64,000 bases of DNA from Tenebrio molitor (GCF_963966145.1 NC_091047.1:14694001-14758000); one strand, 5' to 3'. Shown: positions 10,564 to 21,969, numbered from the stretch's first letter. The notes: a model not told the origin generated them from the sequence alone. Translations and numbers: made by a program.

Positions 10564-10907
10564 GCGATCAACATTTACTTAGATAAGGGGGGGCTATGAC
10601 TTTGATAGTGTCAGATTTTCCTTATCATTGCTAACTCAGCTAATAAACGTCAAACAACTGTCACTATGAATCAAATTTTAACGCAAAAATATTCATCATG
10701 GAATCATAATGGTGTTTTCAATAACGGAGAATGGACATACATTACTGTTGCCGGTTTGGCCGAGTTTCAGTAAAAATTTCCTAATTTAATTGAAACAGGT
10801 ATATGCAACCTAAAATACTTCCGTGCATGTAGAGCATCTGATTGTGTAGATTCGGACATACGTTTATACTTCCAACGCCTTCTTTGATCTAAATAGTTGT
10901 TGATCGC
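10564..10907 (+). mobile_element. Inverted-repeat element GCGATCAACA (copy 1)
   Basis: The ends read GCGATCAACA at the left and TGTTGATCGC at the right, followed inside by TTTACTTAGAT/ATCTAAATAGT. The interior matches 28247-28561 in long blocks such as GTGTCAGATTTT, GCTAACTCAGCTAATAAAC, AATCAAATTTTAAC and GTTTTCAATAA. Relative to copy 2 it has a short G-rich insertion near 10583-10598. Hydrophilic pieces such as NGEWTY hint at an eroded transposase N-terminus, but no family could be named. Confidence 0.7.
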
Positions 10908-10914
10908 TGCTTTC

Positions 10915-11505
10915 CAGAGCAAACCTTAAAAACAACGTAACACCTTAAAAACAAAACAAAAAACATGCAAGATCCCCATGTGGATCTTGAATTTTGCTCA
11001 ACAGATGTAATTTAAGGATTTCAATTAATTTTTTTTTGAATCAGTGTTCTTGAATAGAAGCTTTAACAACAGTAATAGGTACATATATGTTAAGCTAAGT
11101 TTCCTTGAAGCAATACCACATTTATAAACAGCTTATCATGTCGTTCTTCTTTAATATTCCATAGTAAGTAGTTTCTAAAAATTAATTAAAACAAGTCCTC
11201 CAGAATTTCAAAAAAAATTGATCTTTTCGGATTGTGGTATTCTTATGGTCCTCCCTCGTTCAAATAACATAGTATCCTATTTTCTTGGCCGGTTATGTCT
11301 TCGTTGGTTTCTAAACCAAATTATTGTGACTATTTTTACAGGAAATATAAAGAAAAATAGTTCCTATTTAGACCTTACTACGTAGTATCTTTTTTTTAAA
11401 GAATATCAACTCCAGTGTAAGAAAATTATCGGTACCGATTGATTTTACTTATTTTACTTACGTTAATTCTTCAACAGAAAATTCCTTTTACTATATTACT
11501 AATAC
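10915..11505. other. AT-rich DNA, nothing recognised
   Basis: No gene or transposon ends were seen. Confidence 0.45.
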
Positions 11506-11517
11506 ATACACTGTGCC

Positions 11518-12646
11518 AAGGCGATCTCTATTTTAACAGGCCGTGACACTGACTTCAGAAAGTGGTCTGTGGAATGGCCCACTAACGTCTGGCAACGTTG
11601 CTTCGCCAACCTTTGAAAAAAGTTACTAGTTTTGAAGTTTTTTGATCACTCACTGCCACTCACTATTTTGTCATTGTCAGCTGTCAGTCAATTATCACTG
11701 AAAGATTTTTCTAATTCTCCTATTGCAATTTTACTTCAGTCAAAGTATCCAAGTCAAGGTAATTAGGTGTATTCTGTTTTATAAGATAGCTATTGTTAGT
11801 AAAATTTCATAGAGTCCTGTACTCTAAACAAGTATCCTATCCAAAATGAACATAGAACTCCTTTTAGTTCACCGTGATTGCATTAGTTCCAGTGCAAATT
11901 CCAACTCATGCCACCTGTACACTGTACAGCTCAGGGCAAGATTTTTTTCTAAAGTCGTACTTACACAGAGACCATTAAAGACTAATAAAGGTGCAGTATG
12001 AATTGTTACAAAAAATAAATAAGAACTGCAAAAGCTACCCACTCGGGTGTATGGAGCCTACCACCAATGCAGGTTTATAATTTAAAATGGATTTTAGACC
12101 TAATGGAACGAGCAACAAAGACCTCACTACAGACGTAAGAGTACAAGTAAAAAAATATAAAACAACTCAACTCCTTCAGTGTTTCCGATTTTCATTTCAA
12201 AATTTACTTTCAAATCTTCCAAATCATGTATCATAATTAAGTCACTCGCATTGCTACTATTAATTTCAACGTCATCCAAAATCTCCAAAGATGTATTGTC
12301 TTCAAAATAAACATCATGTGCGCACTAAGACGCTTCCTCTCGGTACCAGTCTTGTTAACGCGCCAGATTATTCATGCATTCTAATCTTCTTCGATGGGAA
12401 TTTGAAAACGGTAACGTAGGAAAACTTGCTTGAAGCACAATCTGACTTGCAATTGGGTACGCAACATTTGTGTCATGTTTATTTTTTCAATTACTGAAAT
12501 TAATTGTCCTGTCAAAATGATTTTTGAATGAACCGCCTTTCTATGGAAGTGCCAATATTTTTAAAACTCAGGATGCTGTGGAATGGCCCATAAGAAATTT
12601 GGCAACACAGCCAGTGCCCTGGCCTGTTAAAATAGAGACCGCCTTG
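11518..12646. mobile_element. Inverted-repeat transposon with 8-bp target duplication (hAT-like)
   Basis: The ends AAGGCGATCTCTATTTTAAC (left) and, inverted, CAAGGCGGTCTCTATTTTAA (right) continue to ACAGGCC and a further CACTG block. ACTGTGCC flanks both sides (11510-11517, 12647-12654). An 8-base duplication suits hAT; a 7-base reading (ACTGTGC) with symmetric CAAGGCG ends is equally possible. A second inverted pair (GTGGAATGGCCCA) lies inside. The only possible coding remnant is the minus-strand frame at 12127-12324. Confidence 0.8.
12127..12324 (-). pseudogene. Possible eroded coding fragment, 65 codons, acidic
   Basis: This minus-strand frame has no early ATG. It reads acidic residues (HDVYFEDNTSLEILDDVEIN) followed by SDLIMIHDLEDLKVNFEM and then a hydrophobic tail. 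Amino-acid use looks coding-like, and the frame lies inside an inverted-repeat transposon, so it may be a scrap of that element's transposase gene. No family was recognised. Upstream of 12324 the frame is closed by a stop. Confidence 0.3.
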
Positions 12647-13249
12647 ACTGTGCCCATTTCATCGGTTCCCGCCTTAAAACTACAAAATAGGCAACACTAT
12701 TTACTTTTCGGAGATTGCTGTTTAAAAAAAAATGTTTTTGAAAATTTTCAAAAGGTTGCATTGAATATTACCGTCATGGATGACATCAGTCATCAAATAC
12801 TTCAAAAATTAAATGATGCGTTATGTCACTTCCTGGCATATTAAATGTTTCACTTTGGCTAACTATGTTTTTTATTTTAAAAAATAAATAATTTCCACCA
12901 AGATATCTGTGCAATGTATTACGTGTCGCCTATTGCTAAACCGTAAGGCGGGAAGAGATAAAATGGGCACCCTGTACTAGTAATGAATAATAAAACCTCG
13001 AATAAAATTGAAACTGCAAGGATTCTTATTAAAACTAAAATTTCCACTATCTAAACAAAACGATTATTAATAAAAAATCCAATGTCTGAAGTATTATATC
13101 GAATGTTTTTTTTTAATTTCACCTCGTAGTAGGCGTTAAGAGTCGATTGTGAACGCACCACTCGTGTAAAATGTAAGATTTAAACAGTTTTTGTAATATC
13201 TAATTGTTAAAGGTGGCTTTCCGGACTGTTTATCACCATGTAAACAACC

Positions 13250-13312
13250 TCATAACGGCCGGAGTCCGTTATAGGTGTCCTTTATGAGCGGGAGCGGCCG
13301 TTATAAATGACT
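13250..13312. repeat. Short hairpin ATAACGGCC
   Basis: ATAACGGCC (near 13251) and GGCCGTTAT (near 13306) form an inverted pair around a CpG-richer loop inside the composite element. Confidence 0.5.
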
Positions 13313-13431
13313 AAATAACTATAGCAACGTAAATCTAAACTTTATTTTTCAACTTTTTTTACAATTGGTACAATAATTAATGTTTAATGTTATGGGACAC
13401 ACCTTGAATTAATCGAAATCCGTATGCCACT

Positions 13432-13802
13432 AGCAGATGTAGACGAGATCGAAGATGATGCTTCAGAATTTTAACACCAACACAAGCGCGATTTTGCAGG
13501 GAATAACGATGACTTCACTTGCTCTGCGGCCATCCGGACATTGGGAATATCTTGATCGCAATTTTTTATTCATTTCAGTCGTTTATTTTCAACGGAAAGT
13601 TAAGTGTTAAACAAACCTGACAAACAGCAGCAAATGGAGACAAGATTGAAGATGATGCTTCACTAACACAAGCGCGATTTTGCAGGCAATAACGATGACC
13701 TCACTTCCGGACATCGGGAATATCTTGATTGCGATTTTTTATTGATTTCAGTCACTTATTTTCAACGGAAAGTTAAGCGTTGAACAAATCTGACAAACAA
13801 CA
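13432..13802 (+). repeat. Tandem duplication of a ~175-197-base unit
   Basis: Unit 1 (13432-13628) and unit 2 (13629-13802) share GAAGATGATGCTTCA, ACACAAGCGCGATTTTGCAG, AATAACGATGAC, GGGAATATCTTGAT, TTATTTTCAACGGAAAGTTA and TGACAAACA in the same order. Unit 2 lacks two short stretches, including the CTCTGCGGCC region. Divergence between units shows the duplication is not very recent. It occurs only inside the composite element. Confidence 0.85.
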
Positions 13803-13961
13803 TTGAAACAATTTTCTTTCACAAACACCGGTTGACATGACGACGTCCTCCGCACACTTATTAATCATTCGGTTTTTTCGATGGCGTTGAAAAAAATGTG
13901 TTTCAAAAAGATAATTTTGAACGAATCGTAGAGATATTACAAAAACTATTGTACAATACAC

Positions 13962-14062
13962 GTCCGTTAGGGCCTTTACAGCCTCGCCAGTATTATTCGA
14001 CTCGCTCTGCGAGCTCGTCTCACAAAATTTCTGGCTCGGCAGTAAAGGCTATCCTAACGGAC
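13962..14062. mobile_element. Hairpin MITE GTCCGTTAGG
   Basis: GTCCGTTAGGGCCTTTAC at the left faces GTAAAGGCTATCCTAACGGAC at the right. Inner GCCTCGCCAG/CTGGCTCGGC and a central CTCGCTCTGCGAGCTCG extend the fold. It is nested in the composite element. The ORF spanning it is a by-product. Confidence 0.7.
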
Positions 14063-14316
14063 TTCTACTGTAAAATACTATGACCGACTGATCCGTGATC
14101 CGTAACCTGTACAATGCGTTCACAATCGACTCTTTAACGCCTACTATGAGGTGAAATTTAAAAAAACACCGATACATCAGAAATAGCATATTTGATTAAA
14201 TATTGAAAGTACTTTGTATCTTTTCAAAGTGTATTTAAATAATGAAGTCGGTTTTTATTATCTCAAGTAATAAAGTGAAAAACATTGAATCATTCTATAA
14301 ATAAGGTTTGTTTATA

Positions 14317-14547
14317 CGGGGTGATCAAGAAGGACTGTTTAAGTTGGTAACACTGGATCGTATTTTAAATCGTATAACAGGAGTAACTTCCGGTTGTTGG
14401 TGGCTTGTCGTTGTTAATGCTATACCTATATCAGATATTTGTCAAATAAACCAACAAAACATATCCAGTTGCAGTGTTATAAATAACCGAATTAAAAATT
14501 TTTCTCAATTGTACTGCCAACATAAACAGTCCTTTTTGATCACCCGG
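14317..14547. mobile_element. TA-flanked MITE, GGTGATCAA ends
   Basis: The ends CGGGGTGATCAAGAAGGACT (left) and CCGGGTGATCAAAAAGGACT (right, inverted) continue to GTTTA(A/T)GTTGG. TA is at 14315-14316 and 14548-14549. The end sequence resembles the MITEs at 42340 and 57210 (GTGATCAACAATGACTGAG), so they may be related families. No coding frame. Confidence 0.85.
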
Positions 14548-14764
14548 TATTTAATTAAAATTAACATACGTATTTTTAACATTCCTTCCAAATAGTCGGT
14601 TTTTCTTTCTGTTTTTGTCTAATAACTTTTCAACGTTACTTTTAATTATACATATTATATTTTTGACTTTCTGCTGTCTTAGAATCTAAATCGTCAAAGT
14701 TGAGCATTCTGTCTGAATTGTCTTTTACTAACTATGAAATACATGAAAAAGCAGTGGAAATACG

Positions 14765-14929
14765 ATGTGGAGTAGAATTGATGAGTTTATGATAATTCTT
14801 GCATTATATGCAGCTTGCCCTGACTTAAAATCAGTGGAAGCGAAGTTGTTGGTTGCAGATCAAAAATCTAAAATAGATTTCAAACGTTTAACAGCTTACA
14901 ATAGAGTTTTGACGAATCTGAATGGTTAA
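14765..14929 (+). CDS. Unrecognised 54-aa frame, possible exon or transposon fragment
   Basis: An ATG at 14765 gives a 54-residue frame with mixed composition (MWSRIDEFMIILALYAACPD, then DLKSVEAKLLVADQKSKIDF, ending RLTAYNRVLTNLNG) and a TAA. Balanced charged and hydrophobic residues set it apart from the K/N/I/F-rich chance frames nearby. The amphipathic first half followed by a basic helix could be a DNA-binding fragment. No domain could be named, and there is no terminal repeat around it. A GTAAGT donor-like site lies downstream near 15113. Chance remains possible. Confidence 0.25.
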   Translation: MWSRIDEFMIILALYAACPDLKSVEAKLLVADQKSKIDFKRLTAYNRVLTNLNG

Positions 14930-16890
14930 GATCTTAAATAAATAATTTCATCCACTTTGACACGAACATAAATCAAAACCTTTCATGAGTGGCGATCTGT
15001 CTTACGGTGCAATACATCTAAATGACTCTCCAAGGCTTAAGTCAAATCAACGTTGTTTCAACAATTAAAAACTAATTTCGCATTAAGCCAACACGTCATC
15101 TTTGTGATGGTAAGTATCTTATTTTAAATTTATTCTAATATACTTACTTTTACACCTTGCATGTATCTGCTTTTGAATCTAAAAATGATTTGTCAGAATA
15201 ATAGACAATTTCCTTTCAGTGTTCTACGTCAATAAGAAGATCATGTGATTTGCCTGCTTTTCAATTTTTATTTTGTCGGAAACAGCGTTATATGCGTCAA
15301 TCACTGTCGGGAAATTGCCCCAAATGAAGGTATGTTTCATCATAAACCGAAAAACTGCAATATACGCTCTAAATCTTAGAATCTGCGTATTACGTATCCA
15401 AGAGCGTTGCCCTGGATACACGAGGGGGGTCCATCGAAGTACGGCTCAATTGAGAACTCCACGTGTAAGGGGAAAACGAACGACATCGCTTAAGGCCAGT
15501 TCACAATATCGTTTGATGCGTCTTTCGTATTATCAAAGTCACATATGTCATGTGAGAGTAATATCTGTTGCGAATTAGTCACACTGATACGGGACACGTA
15601 TTTGGATTTCGGCAAAAGCGAATATGTATATGATTAGAAATTTTATTTTTGCCTCTGTCTAAACGGCACTTTATCCAAAAATCGTCCCGTCACTGCACAA
15701 TCGTGGTGGAGATTGATATGGAATTATATTGTGTAGACTGTAGACGAACTATGAAGAAGTGACTCACATGAAAAATGAGTTTTAGTTCAGTGTAATGTAG
15801 AAAAATATTTTTTAGAAATCACGTTTTGTCACATGCTGAAATGAAAAAATTCCGCGTTGCATTCAGTTAAAACAACAATCCAAGGTTTATTTTTTATGAT
15901 TTTCGGAGCGGAAAGTATTCATCGTCGGGTTATTTTTTTAAGTTCAGCACTCTCTTGTGTATTTCATGTCAAAAGAGCAATATTTAAGATGAGATGTAGA
16001 GCGTGAAAAGATCTGTCAGGATCGGGAGGGGATGATGAAGCGCAGAGGGAGCTTGATAACCCAAGGCGTGAATTTGAGAGGTAATCAAAGAACGAAATTG
16101 TTTTTTGATGCAGGAGAATTATTCTGATATTCAGTATAGATTTATTGCTTTAAAGTATTTATGAAAAATTGTTAGAAATTTTCAATACCCAACATGTTTG
16201 GAAATTATAATAAAGATTTCTGTAGGTTAGAAGTGCTGGAATTTTTTCGTAAAATACACTTTACAATACGTATTGAAGAATCAAAATTCTAACACAAGAG
16301 ATATATTTTTCAATGATGTGGTAAAGCATACATGTAAATGACAAGTTTCCTCGTATATATGTAATTAGAATAGGTACCACGGAAATTATTCTGTTGTGTC
16401 ATGTGGTCCCAACTGGATACTTTACACTTATGCATTTTTTTGAAAAATTTTTAAATATAAAAAGGATAACGTCTTATGAAGATGTAAATTATAATGTAAA
16501 GAGTTGTAGGTACTTTTACCTGATATCTCTGATAAGAGACTGGAAATTTATTTTTCGGATATACATACATATGTATATACCTATGTATTTGTATTTTTGA
16601 AACCAGGACGCTTTAGCTGACATTTACGATTCACTTTGCAAATTAACATTATTTGTAGTTTTCAAGTTTTCAAGTAAGAAACTTACCTCATCATAAAAGT
16701 CTTTGTAAAGTAAACTTTCTCTTTTAGAGTATACATATTTGATTGTTAATTTTTTTATAGAAAATATGAATGCAGCATATTATATTCACAAGTAAAAAAA
16801 ATTACTTAAACTTTCTCTTTGTATTTTCCACAATATCCTGGAAAGGAAATGTCCATATCATTAATACAATTTTTAAATAAGTAGGCTGAT
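14930..16890. other. Unique AT-rich DNA, nothing firm
   Basis: Overlapping frames on both strands at 15224-15578 have no recognised motif. No terminal repeats were seen. Confidence 0.4.
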
Positions 16891-16895
16891 CATAT

Positions 16896-17098
16896 CGGTG
16901 TTCATTTAAATTTCTCCTCAAAGTTGGCGTTGAAGAGTAGATTGTGAACGCACCACGGATTACAGATCACGGATCAGCTGTTTAAATCTAACCTCACTTT
17001 TTGCGTTGATTGTGTTTTTACTCTGCAGACTGACGAGTGGTGCGTTCACAATCGATTCTTCAATGCCAACTTTGACGAGAAATTTAAATGAACACCCC
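16896..17098 (-). mobile_element. Foldback MITE GTGTTCATTTAAATTT, core inverted
   Basis: The ~60-base arms (CGGTGTTCATTTAAATTT, CAAAGTTGGCGTTGAAGAGT, GATTGTGAACGCACCAC) are inverted at the right end. The unique core (GATCACGGATCAGCTGTTTA, CCTCACTTTTTGCGTTGATT) is in the opposite orientation to the copies at 24.5 and 35.8 kb, so this copy lies on the minus strand. It is the best-preserved of five copies. No coding frame. Confidence 0.85.
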
Positions 17099-17099
17099 A

Positions 17100-20000
17100 T
17101 ATATTCGATTAGCCGACTGTAATATTAAAAACACATTATTTAAATAAAAGTTAATTCGGTTATCTATGTGGCGCAAGCTCACTGTCATAAACATTTGTCA
17201 AATCGAAATAATTAAAAACAACTATTTACTTACCTTAAATTTATTTACCTTAAAAAGTGTATTACAGGCATCCGTATTGAAATAAAACCATTTCACTGTA
17301 TAGAAATCCGATGAACAGCAAAGTATGCAAACTTGTTTGCGTTTGGATATAATTATTATGATACAATTTAAGATGTTATCTTGGTAAGGTGAGGGTTTAA
17401 AGGCATGTTTAAGAATCATGAAGCAAAAATAAATGGGAGAATTATTATTTATAAAAATAGTAATCTAGCTATAGTTATTCTAATAATTATATTTCTAGGC
17501 TCATAAATATGCATATCTCTAAAGAGCATTTAATATATTTCCATAAATTAAAGGAAAATGTTCTAAAAAATTCTTAAAGGAAAATACGGCGATTTTATTA
17601 CATCGTGATCAAAGTAAACCATCTGAAACGTTTACGAGATAATGAAGACTTTAATTGTAAATGGTGCTGAATTAACTTGACCCCGCAGTATTTTTTTCCT
17701 TAACGGCTTTAACTTTTTGGAAAGCAGAAAGTTACAAATTCATAAAATGAAAATGCATCTCTTATTTGCGACTCCTGTCTTTGTATTTATTATTTAATTA
17801 AAAACACAAGCAGAAATGATTATTTCTTGCATTTTTGGAAGATTGAGGACATATTTGTGATCATTAAATATAAAAAGGAAAATTTAATTATTAATGTTTT
17901 CAGTCCAATGGCGGGCTCGAAGTGCGGACATGACATTACTCCACGATTTGTGGACAAAACTTTATTATCCACTGTCATAAAATTGTATATGAAACATAAA
18001 GTTTTAAATATGCTCTGGGGAATGCATTATATATTGTAGGACATGCCGTTTCAAAAGCGAGAGTTATTGATTTGAATGATATTGCATTCGCTTAACTAAT
18101 CCAATTTCAATTACGCAACGCAATGCAGATTATAGTGTGTAATGGCATAGTGCATGGGAACCAGTAAATTAATTCTTATAAAAGATAAAATTTAGCTTTT
18201 GTTATTACATATTTTTCAATTTGCCGCACGGTAAAAGTACGATCATTAAATAAATTTCCGGCTTAAAACGAAAATGTATATTAAAAAAATGTTTATCTTA
18301 CTCACCTGTTTCCGTTGTTGTGGAAGCAACTTTCAAACTGTAATGATTACACTGATATACATATTAATTTGAGACCGATCGCAAAATAGTTAATTTCTTA
18401 TGTATGACGTAACATTGAAAATTGTCAAAATATTGATGAACGAAAGAGTGGAAACAATTTTATTATTTATCATTTTAATTAAGTTTTTGATGTGTAAAAT
18501 ATGACCAACAAAATAAGGTGTAAGGGGCGGCTATAGAAAATAAAATGTCTCAAAACGGACGGCGTAAGTTAACTGTCACTTGCCGGTTATGACATTTACG
18601 TAAATTTTATTTAAAAAAATAGTTTTCACACCAAATATTAATGACAGAATCTCATTTTGGAAATGAAAACGAAGAAACTGGAGAATAGGTATACATTACG
18701 TAGTTTCTTGGAACTTCGCCAAAGTTAGTATGTATCTACAAATGGTTACAAAAAAACCGGGAACTCTCAGAATAAAATTGGCACATTTTTACAATTTTTT
18801 CATAGTGTGAAAACTTGTTACGAGAGATAGGTTAGAATTATGGTCAAAATTCAATGACGTTTTTAAAAATGATTTGATAGGTATTGTCCAGTAGACAATT
18901 AATTGACAAATGCACAAAAGTAAATTTAAATTAGGGAAATTTCCATTTCCCGTTTTTTTTTTTTGGAACCAATTGTGAAGCTACGCAACATGTTTTCAAA
19001 AATTTTGTGCTCCATACCCACTTCAAATTAGCCAAAGTTCACTATCAATTAAAGTTCGCATGTGTTTTGTTAAATTTAATGTTGTTGTCTGTTATGGAAC
19101 CAAATCCATTTATATTAATTCGAAGATATAAAAAAAGAAACAATTATCGGTAGTTAAAACTGACATGGATGCTATGTTGTGCACCTTCATATGTGATGAT
19201 CAAAAAGTGAACAGCCCTGAGTCTATTCATAATGATTTCTTAATTAACAGCCCTCGTATGTCTTTGCCTAACCACTGGTAAAATATTGTGCGCAGATTAT
19301 GATGATTCACTATGCTGCTTTTTTCTTATGTAAGCACGAATTCAAGAGAGAAGTGGTAGCAATAAAAATATTAGATAGTTATACTTTAGATAACACATTT
19401 TTATAATATAATTTATAGCATAATTTACCTTTGTAATTCTTTTTTCGGATAGGAAAATGTTATGTTTTAATGGAATAGCTATCTACGAGTTTTTTAAATA
19501 CCTTTCTCGGATTTTGCTACTCATCAAAAATATTCTAAGTGCTAATCTAAAAGTCAAATAATTGTTTGCACGAATTAGTCATTAAGAGGTGTTAAAAATG
19601 TTAAGTTGTTGTTTTTTGTTATGATTAGTTGATCATAACCTGTTCCCTTGTAATAAATTACATGATTGGCAGTTAAATTTTCCTTCATATAATAACGAAG
19701 TTGGGGTCACTAACGACTAGTAATCTAATTTAAAAGTGAATATACTCGTACTATGCAAGCGTTTTATTTTCAGTTAATCGTCATTTAAAACTAAGAGAAT
19801 GGGTAATTTTGTGTTATATTGTCTTACCTTAACCTTAATTATAAAGTAAATTACTTCATAGTTGACAATAACGCTCCTATTTAACTTATTTCAATAACGC
19901 TGTAGAGAGAGCCAGCATTCTAAATGACTCTTCTTATTTATGTTTATAAATATTAAAGTTTTCACAACCATAACATTATTTTAAAATAGAAAAACTCTAC

Positions 20001-20240
20001 GTCTTTACTATCACAATTAAAACTGAACTGTTTGTATATTGTTGTGTTTAATTTTAAATTAAAAAAAATGCTCAGAAATTTATGTTGAGCCTCTAAATAT
20101 ATGTTTTTTTTTTTTTTTACTAATATTTCCATTTCCATATTTAGTTTAATTTTAGTATGTGGCACTGAATTCCTTATATTTATATAATCATTTGGTCTAC
20201 CTGACACTAACGGAAATTATTTCATACAATGCAGAGTTGC
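17100..20240. other. AT-rich unique DNA, nothing recognised
   Basis: About 3 kb contain homopolymer runs (for example T runs near 18951 and 20106) and short frames rich in K, N, I and F. No gene, RNA or transposon ends were identified. Confidence 0.45.
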
Positions 20241-20389
20241 GGAGTGTGAGAATTTTTCAGCGTTAATAATTTACAGCAACCACACCGTGTCACACCGATG
20301 ATAATTTGTAATAATCTGTATCTAACACGAGAAAAGTCTTCCAAGGACGTAAGTAGTAAGTAACTCTCTGTAACGAGTGGTACTTAGTG

Positions 20390-20512
20390 TAAACACGTGT
20401 CTAGCTTATAAGAGGCTGCGACAGCTGGTCCATTAATTGATATGCTAATGCCCGATCGCAGAAGGCAGGTTGGCCTGCCACGTGCCGCCGCAACTTAGTC
20501 AAATCACCTGTT
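20390..20512. promoter_or_regulatory. E-box/POU motif cluster (candidate enhancer)
   Basis: In 120 bases there are CACGTG (20394-20399), CAGCTG (20422-20427), an octamer-like TATGCTAAT (20441-20449), an imperfect palindrome GGCAGGTTGGCCTGCC (20464-20479) running into a second CACGTG (20479-20484), and CACCTG (20505-20510). The stretch is much GC-richer than its neighbours. This density suggests a bHLH/POU-responsive element; activity is inferred. Confidence 0.35.
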
Positions 20513-20529
20513 CCATGTTCTTCACCAAC

Positions 20530-21560
20530 ATCTCATTTAATGCTCCAAAATAAAGATGTGTCTTTGTACACCTCCACCATTTTTAGAATTAATTTCACAG
20601 AAAATGTACAAGTGTTATTCTTCAAATTGTATACATAACTATTAAAATAACACCTTAGCAGTAACCAAGAACACCTTTGCCTATGTGGAATTTAATTTAA
20701 AATTACTAAAATGTAACTAAATTAAATATAAACGTTAACAGCTGTTAAGAAGAAACCTAGCTAATAGTGAGATAGAGTTTATAAATGGGTTTAAAACAGT
20801 TGAGCCAAAAAGGACCAGAAGATTTTTTTTTATTGCAAACATTTTTGCTTTCATTTCACTATATTATCTTTGTGGATGTAAAAACATACAATTTTAACAA
20901 TTTAGAATTTGTAATTTAAGTATCTGTACGACTGCTGAATTCAAATCAGCACATGACCGGCTGTAGATGTTAACAAAGGTGGCGCATTTCATTTATACGA
21001 CACTTTCAACAACTCATTAATAGTTATCACTTGTCAGCAACACTGATACTGATAGACATAAATACAACACTGCAGGTAATTTAAAAGTATGTAGTTAAAA
21101 CAATAATAATATCAGAAGGCAGAAATATAGGAATTCAACTATACAATCGCATGCTCATACAGATTTTTGGCAATCGAAAGAATTATATTTGATTATTGTT
21201 TACCTTTTAATTAATTGCTTATTATTCTCCTTTTAAATAATTTTTAGTAATTTACAATTATTTGTGTTAAAAAACCTGTTAATTATAATCTGTTTCAAAA
21301 TCAAAAATCCACCAACACTGCATTCTACGTCGAAAATACAACCGACAACGTTGCCAACTTTTGTTTTTAGTGTATCTGCAAGTGTCAGAAAAAAGTGGGG
21401 TTATGAAAAAAAACCGTTGACAGTGGTTTTGATCGTAGTTCATCATGTTTTTTATTCTGATTTTATTATTTTACTCAAAAGGTATGATGATATGGTAGTT
21501 ACGACCTTTTTAAGTTTTTATACATAATAATTATTTTGTGTTACGTAAATAAACTCAACA
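20530..21560. other. AT-rich DNA, nothing recognised
   Basis: The frame at 21264-21527 has no domain and no splice support. Confidence 0.4.
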
Positions 21561-21624
21561 ATTCAATGTCAAATTTTGGCAGGAGTTTGGGCCAACCCAA
21601 AAAAAATGAAGCTTATTAGACATT

Positions 21625-21949
21625 AAAGTAAAATCATTATACATGTGAATTGTCAAAATGACGTTTGGTTGGTATCAACTAAAATTACTAGGCGCACTTC
21701 TCGGGAAAAATGAGTTCACAAAAGAAACGAACATTGTTTTCCGCAAAAGAAAAAGTGTGGGTGGTTAACTGCTACAAAGAATTGCAATTTAATAATTATT
21801 ATGTATTATAATCTTTTAACATTTAACATTTGACATACGTACAGTCTCAGCAAAAACAGTAAATATTTTTTTACATTTTTTAGCGGTACAGTCACTGAAT
21901 TTTTAAAAATTTTTACACTGACAATTCGCATCTATAACGATTTTACTTT
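21625..21949 (+). mobile_element. Degenerate inverted-repeat element with transposase N-terminus
   Basis: About 30 bases at 21625-21655 (AAAGTAAAATCATTATACAT, then GAATTGTCA) recur inverted at 21919-21949 with three or four differences. True outer ends may lie further out but are eroded. Inside is a short frame at 21710 with a transposase-like basic N-terminus. Confidence 0.5.
21710..21811 (+). pseudogene. Transposase N-terminal fragment, 33 aa
   Basis: The ATG at 21710 gives MSSQKKRTLFSAKEKVWVV followed by NCYKELQF and then a low-complexity tail to the TAA. A basic start followed by 'SAKEK-x-x-V-V-N' resembles the N-terminal DNA-binding part of some insect Tc1/mariner-type transposases. The rest is lost. 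The position between inverted repeats supports a transposon origin. The family name is tentative. Confidence 0.4.
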
Positions 21950-21969
21950 ACGTAAGTTTGATCGACATT

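Larger units (their letters stand above)
11509..12974. mobile_element. TA-flanked element split by a hAT-like insertion in its left terminal repeat
   Basis: The right end GGTGCCCATTTTATCTC (read inverted from 12974) matches the left end only if the first nine bases at 11509-11517 (CACTGTGCC) are joined to CATTTCATC at 12655. The intervening DNA is element 11518-12646 with duplicated ACTGTGCC. TA flanks are at 11507-11508 and 12975-12976. The inner part of the repeat contains TTCCCGCCTTA on both sides. Without the insert the element is about 330 bases. Confidence 0.8.
13098..14173. mobile_element. Composite foldback element, long member of the GTGTTCATTTAAATTT MITE family
   Basis: The arms (about 13098-13167 and 14115-14173) contain TTTCACCTCGTAGTAGGCGT and AGAGTCGATTGTGAACGCA, inverted at the right end. 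The inner right side has ATCCGTGATCCGTAA as in the short copies at 16.9, 24.5 and 35.8 kb. About 900 bases of extra DNA lie between the arms: a tandem duplication (13432-13802), a small palindrome-rich segment near 13250-13310, and a nested hairpin element (13962-14062). Confidence 0.7.

Noticed and set aside
12524..12844. 106-codon plus-strand frame
   Set aside because: It runs across the right terminal repeat of one element, the target duplication and into another element, so it cannot be an original gene.
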